Assembly: GCA_009704705.1 (NCBI GenBank)
Contig: WLDR01000070.1
Location: 1 to 7,199 of the forward strand
Direction: 5' to 3'
Source: Actinomycetota bacterium
GTDB lineage: Bacteria; Actinomycetota; Actinomycetes; Actinomycetales; Microbacteriaceae
DNA: 7,199 bases
Each line of letters begins with the position of its first letter. Within the stretch, counting starts at the first letter, position 1. Under the pieces are notes generated by a model. That model was not told where the DNA came from. It made no database searches and worked only from the letters and a program-made list of their open reading frames with translations. The position numbers were made by a program, and so were the translations under genes. Positions 4,801 to 7,199 of this stretch are shown piece after piece.

Positions 4801-5199
4801 TTAGAAGCCAGTCAGCTTGACGAGACCGCGATTGGATCGAATGTCGCGGTAGTTCCACTGGATGCGCTGCGCATCCGCGAGCCATCGTTCGAGTTTGGCT
4901 TCGTCGATTTCGCCATCGGGTGACGCCCAATACTCTGCAGCCTGAAAAGAGCCGGTGGCCTTGAGCCCAGGTGTCGCGAATGACTGACCACTCCAGAACA
5001 GCACACAAATGCCGTCCTTGCGGGTGGCATAGCCAACAATCGGGTTACCGTCGATGAACCAGACCGGATGCGCGTGCCACACCTTGCTCGTTGCCTCGGG
5101 CATCGCACGACCGAAGATCTGCTCGAGCCGCTCGCACAGCACGCGCTGCGCAGGCTCAAGCGCGGCGTTGTACTCGGCTATCTCGGGTGTTGCACTCAT
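4801..5199 (-). CDS. DUF1801 domain protein
   Basis: A 132-residue DUF1801 (YdhG-like) protein, a small soluble alpha/beta fold with no established activity. Recognisable parts are the N-terminal helix region (about 8-34), SKVWHAHPVWFIDGNPIVGY (38-57, where the family usually has a W-G-P-Y-like turn), the strand pair KDGICVLFWSGQSF (61-74), and the C-terminal helix EAKLERWLADAQRIQWN (100-116). There is no Shine-Dalgarno sequence. TAGGCT (5211-5206) is followed by six bases and the ATG at 5199, so the mRNA may be leaderless. It diverges from the DUF4287 gene with only 35 bp between the starts. It faces arsC tail to tail, and nothing suggests a role in arsenic handling. Confidence 0.83.
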   Translation of the reverse strand: MSATPEIAEYNAALEPAQRVLCERLEQIFGRAMPEATSKVWHAHPVWFIDGNPIVGYATRKDGICVLFWSGQSFATPGLKATGSFQAAEYWASPDGEIDEAKLERWLADAQRIQWNYRDIRSNRGLVKLTGF

Positions 5200-5205
5200 G
5201 TGGCA

Positions 5206-5211
5206 AGCCTA
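5206..5211 (-). promoter_or_regulatory. -10 hexamer TAGGCT of the DUF1801 gene (leaderless)
   Basis: TAGGCT on the minus strand is followed by TGCCAC and then ATG at 5199. The -35 would fall in 5229-5234, on top of the divergent gene's start region, and is not well matched. Confidence 0.4.
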
Positions 5212-5222
5212 TGCACGCGCAA

Positions 5223-5228
5223 TAAGAT
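5223..5228 (+). promoter_or_regulatory. -10 hexamer TAAGAT of the DUF4287 gene (leaderless)
   Basis: TAAGAT is followed by TCACTC and then ATG at 5235, with no ribosome binding site in between. It is 11 bp from the divergent DUF1801 -10, so the two promoters overlap and may exclude one another. Confidence 0.5.
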
Positions 5229-5234
5229 TCACTC

Positions 5235-5447
5235 ATGACTGAACCGGTGAAAGGCCCTGCTTCGTACTTTCCGTCGATCGAGAAGAAGTACGGCAAGCCG
5301 ATTGATCATTGGATGACCGAACTCGATGCCGTTCGTGACGAAAAGCACATGGACCAAGTTACCTTCTTAAAGACCACTCACGAGATGGGGCACGGACACG
5401 CTAACGCCATCGTGGCCGTGTACCGGCAAAAGAACGGGCTGAGCTAG
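5235..5447 (+). CDS. DUF4287 small protein
   Basis: A complete 70-residue DUF4287 protein. It shows both halves of the family signature: KGPASYFPSIEKKYGKPIDHW (6-26) and FLKTTHEMGHGHANAIVAVY (44-63), the latter with the conserved GHGHAN. The protein is soluble, probably helical, and of unknown function. DUF4287 and DUF1801 genes are often neighbours or fused partners in other bacteria as far as I recall, which fits the divergent DUF1801 gene here. The start is set by the TAAGAT hexamer six bases upstream. The last codon overlaps the stop of the convergent HNH-like gene within a shared CTAG. Confidence 0.9.
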   Translation: MTEPVKGPASYFPSIEKKYGKPIDHWMTELDAVRDEKHMDQVTFLKTTHEMGHGHANAIVAVYRQKNGLS

Positions 5448-5887
5448 ACGACTTTCAAGATCAGCACGAACTGGCCACCACCAGGTTGAGCTTCGGTTTC
5501 GAAGTTGAGGTCTGGCGCAAATCGACTCAACCGATCGAGGAGCCAGTCGGACGCCTCACGTGCGTCATTCTGATCTGGGCAGCGAGCGATAATCTCGCGG
5601 CCGCCCTTGCGCCGCAGTCGGTCAACCACCGCGACGATCGGCGACGGGTCCACGACGAGAAGGTCCGTCGACCACGGCACTACGGGGGCGATTTTGCCCT
5701 TCATCGTGTTGCAGCCGCGATGGGCAAGTCGTTCATAGACGTCGGTGCGCTTCTTAGACACCGTCACCGAAAAGCTGTCCACACTAGGGCCCAAATCAGA
5801 ATTGACCGACGCATCTGGGTCGACCGCAACGTCACACAACCAGCATCGCCAACCGTCGCGTTCGCCAACCTCATTCAAATCACTCAT
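5444..5887 (-). CDS. HNH-like protein lacking the catalytic histidine
   Basis: A 147-residue protein with an HNH-endonuclease-like N-terminal half. RDGWRCWLCD (10-19) gives the first zinc pair, Cys15 and Cys18. LAHRGCNTMKGK (54-65) gives the second, His56 and Cys59, plus the Asn60 and Lys63 positions of the CN-x-x-KG motif. Between them, GPSVDSFSVT (33-42) replaces the usual VDH with Val-Asp-Ser, so the general-base His is Ser38. The zinc site is intact but nuclease activity is doubtful. The C-terminal half (about 78-147) has a helix-rich segment, IVAVVDRLRRKGGREIIARC, and ends in a strand, GGGQFVLILKVV. I recall similar unannotated proteins in Actinobacteria. There is no Shine-Dalgarno sequence; TAGCCT lies six bases before the ATG. 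Confidence 0.72.
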   Translation of the reverse strand: MSDLNEVGERDGWRCWLCDVAVDPDASVNSDLGPSVDSFSVTVSKKRTDVYERLAHRGCNTMKGKIAPVVPWSTDLLVVDPSPIVAVVDRLRRKGGREIIARCPDQNDAREASDWLLDRLSRFAPDLNFETEAQPGGGQFVLILKVV

Positions 5888-5907
5888 GTGATGAGGCTAT
5901 GTGATGA
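5886..5907. repeat. 9-bp direct repeat ATGTGATGA around the HNH-like gene start
   Basis: ATGTGATGA occurs at 5886-5894 and again at 5899-5907, a 13-bp period. One copy covers the start codon of the HNH-like gene and the other its presumed -10. It could be a regulator site or chance. Confidence 0.5.
5894..5899 (-). promoter_or_regulatory. -10 hexamer TAGCCT of the HNH-like gene (leaderless)
   Basis: TAGCCT on the minus strand is followed by CATCAC and then ATG at 5887. It lies between two copies of a 9-bp direct repeat (ATGTGATGA on the plus strand, 5886-5894 and 5899-5907), sharing one end base with each copy. Confidence 0.4.
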
Positions 5908-5952
5908 ATCCGCGTGAGAACGCATACGCTTGTTCCGACGAAAGGGAGTGCC

Positions 5953-6393
5953 ATGGCTGCAAATAGCGACAGCGGATTCACGGCCGACGAACGCGCGGCC
6001 ATGAAAGAACGAGCGCGCGAGATCAAACTCGAGGCGAAGCGCGCGGCAACGCGCGAGACCGGGTTGGCTGACATCCACGCGAAAATTGCTGAGATGGATG
6101 CCCCAGGGCAGGTCATGGCCAAGCGCATCCACGACCTCATCACGGAAGCAGTGCCCGACCTGATGCCTCGCACTTGGTATGGCATGCCTGCGTATACAAA
6201 CGCGAGCGGCAAAGCCGTCGTGTTTTTCCAGGATGCGGGCAAGTTCGACAGTCGTTACTCGACCCTGGGTTTTCAAGATGCGGCGAATCTTGATGACGAA
6301 TCGGGAATGTGGTCGACCTCCTACGCGGTCGTCAAGCTCACGCCGGCAGTTGAGCGCCGCATCGTGGAACTCGTGAAGCAGGCCGCAAGCTAA
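5953..6393 (+). CDS. DUF1801-like protein (second copy type)
   Basis: A 146-residue protein of the YdhG/DUF1801 type. A long charged N-terminal helix (about 9-36, many Arg/Lys/Glu) precedes the domain. The domain contains PRTWYGMPAYTNASGKAVVF (73-92) with the W-YGMPAY turn, FDSRYSTLGFQDAANLDDE (99-117), and the closing segment AVVKLTPAVERRIVELVKQA (125-144). It is clearly diverged from the DUF1801 protein encoded at 4801-5199, so it is not a recent duplicate. The start at 5953 is fixed by AAAGGGAG four bases upstream; the open frame extends to 5914 without support. TACGCT at 5925-5930 is a possible -10, giving a short leader that includes the ribosome binding site. The function is unknown. 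It converges on the amidase gene across 27 bp with no hairpin. Confidence 0.83.
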   Translation: MAANSDSGFTADERAAMKERAREIKLEAKRAATRETGLADIHAKIAEMDAPGQVMAKRIHDLITEAVPDLMPRTWYGMPAYTNASGKAVVFFQDAGKFDSRYSTLGFQDAANLDDESGMWSTSYAVVKLTPAVERRIVELVKQAAS

Positions 6394-6420
6394 AGGCCCC
6401 TGCGAGCTGGCGCCCGTCGG

Positions 6421-7199
6421 CTACTCGATTGGTGGAGGTTGACGCAACGAACCCACCGACTCGAAAGCCAAACCGGCTTCGATGAGAGAGCGGTCGCTGT
6501 AGGCGCGGCCCGCAAACGTCAGACCGACCGGCATGCGGATGTCGTCGGTGATGCCCATCGGCACGGCCAGCGTTGGCACGCCCATGTGACGAATCGCGTA
6601 ATTGCCATTCGAGAAGAGCACGCCGTTTTTCCATGCAGCATCGGCCGAAGCGACGTTTGTGTCGGCATCCGCCGGACCGAGGTCCGCGTTTGCAGGGAAT
6701 GCGACCATGTCGTAACCGTTGTCGTCCATCCAGGATTCGAGCAACTGCCGGCGCAACTCCTCGAGAGCGCGCAAACCGTCTCCGTAGTCGGCACGTTCAT
6801 GCGGATGCTGTAACCCAGCCCGCGCCAAACCGACAGTGACCCGATAACGGTCCTCGTAGTTCTCTACCTCGGCGTAGCGGTCCGGCAGTGAACCGGGCGG
6901 AGGAGGGAAGATCTGGTCTGGGTCGACATCGGCAAGGCGTGCGCATGCCGGGTCGTCATTGGCCACAAGAAAGTCATCCCAGCCGAACGCGAGCAACTCG
7001 TTGAATTCAAAGTTCATCCATCCCTCAGGCAACACACCGAGCTGTTCAATGTTCTCGCCCGCCGGAACGCCACCTTCGTATGCCTCGACGAGGGGGAAGT
7101 CGGTGGGCACGACCTCGGCACCGAGCGACCGCAAACGTTCTGCTGCCTTTTTCCACAATTCGAGGATGCTCTCGCGCGTGTGGATGTCCATCTCAGCCC
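6421..7199 (-). CDS. Amidase signature family enzyme, C-terminal part (cut by window edge)
   Basis: About 258 C-terminal residues of an amidase, open to the right edge: the codons before the in-window ATG at 7191 continue without a stop, so that ATG is internal. The visible part begins near an acid-rich helix, KKAAERLRSLGAEVV, typical of the middle of amidases. It ends with the family C-terminal block HMGVPTLAVPMGITDDIRMP, then VGLTFAGRAYSDRSLIEAGLAFE. Between them is a variable region with PPPPGSLPDRYAEVENYEDR. The catalytic Lys and the cis-Ser/Ser pair lie upstream, outside the window, so substrate class (peptide amide, aryl amide or indoleacetamide-like) cannot be judged. It is not GatA by context, as no gatB or gatC is visible. 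Confidence 0.85.
   Translation of the reverse strand, partial: AEMDIHTRESILELWKKAAERLRSLGAEVVPTDFPLVEAYEGGVPAGENIEQLGVLPEGWMNFEFNELLAFGWDDFLVANDDPACARLADVDPDQIFPPPPGSLPDRYAEVENYEDRYRVTVGLARAGLQHPHERADYGDGLRALEELRRQLLESWMDDNGYDMVAFPANADLGPADADTNVASADAAWKNGVLFSNGNYAIRHMGVPTLAVPMGITDDIRMPVGLTFAGRAYSDRSLIEAGLAFESVGSLRQPPPIE

Noticed and set aside
5486..5917. 143-aa plus-strand open frame
   Set aside because: It is antisense to the HNH-like gene, whose zinc motifs and -10 are recognisable; nothing in this frame is.
6394..6420. Possible bidirectional terminator between the DUF1801-like and amidase genes
   Set aside because: The stretch is GC-rich with scattered GGC/GCC, but I find no stem of useful length and no T-run.

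Overview
The window looks like chromosomal DNA from a moderately GC-rich actinobacterium, probably close to Microbacteriaceae. This is an inference from three things: the gene families present (DUF427, DUF4188, DUF4287, DUF1801, a stand-alone LON domain), the dense mix of short transcription units on both strands, and the many starts that look leaderless. I count 14 genes I trust, two of them cut by the window edges, plus two doubtful small reading frames near the left end. I see no tRNA, rRNA, CRISPR array, insertion sequence or convincing terminator hairpin.

Layout. 1-105: start of an XRE-type repressor (minus), with a clear promoter overlapped by two operator-like elements. 106-625: weakly coding, holding a small possible membrane protein (plus) and an unrecognised 92-aa frame (minus). 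626-1611: a DUF4188 monooxygenase-like gene (minus) divergent from a MarR regulator (plus), with twin 14-bp operators between them. 1618-2749: a DUF427 protein followed by a LON-domain protein (minus). 2814-4795: an arsenic locus in which arsR and an OsmC-family gene (minus) diverge from an aquaporin-type channel and arsenate reductase arsC (plus), with two matching palindromes between. 4801-6393: four small genes with alternating strands: DUF1801, DUF4287, an HNH-like protein without its catalytic His, and a second DUF1801-like protein. 6421-7199: C-terminal part of an amidase (minus), running off the right edge.

How the genes work together. The arsenic locus is the main functional unit. ArsC would reduce arsenate to arsenite, and the channel would let arsenite leave by diffusion, so no pump is needed, as in the Sinorhizobium meliloti arsR-aqpS-arsC operon. 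ArsR would repress both arms. The OsmC gene follows arsR by one base and has its own ribosome binding site, which suggests a redox or thiol-protective role under arsenic stress. The MarR/DUF4188 pair is a second regulator-target unit.

The most striking pattern that is not a gene is at the start codons. Six genes with no Shine-Dalgarno sequence all have a TANNNT hexamer followed by exactly six bases and then ATG. That is the geometry expected for leaderless mRNAs. Genes in the ars operons instead carry normal ribosome binding sites.
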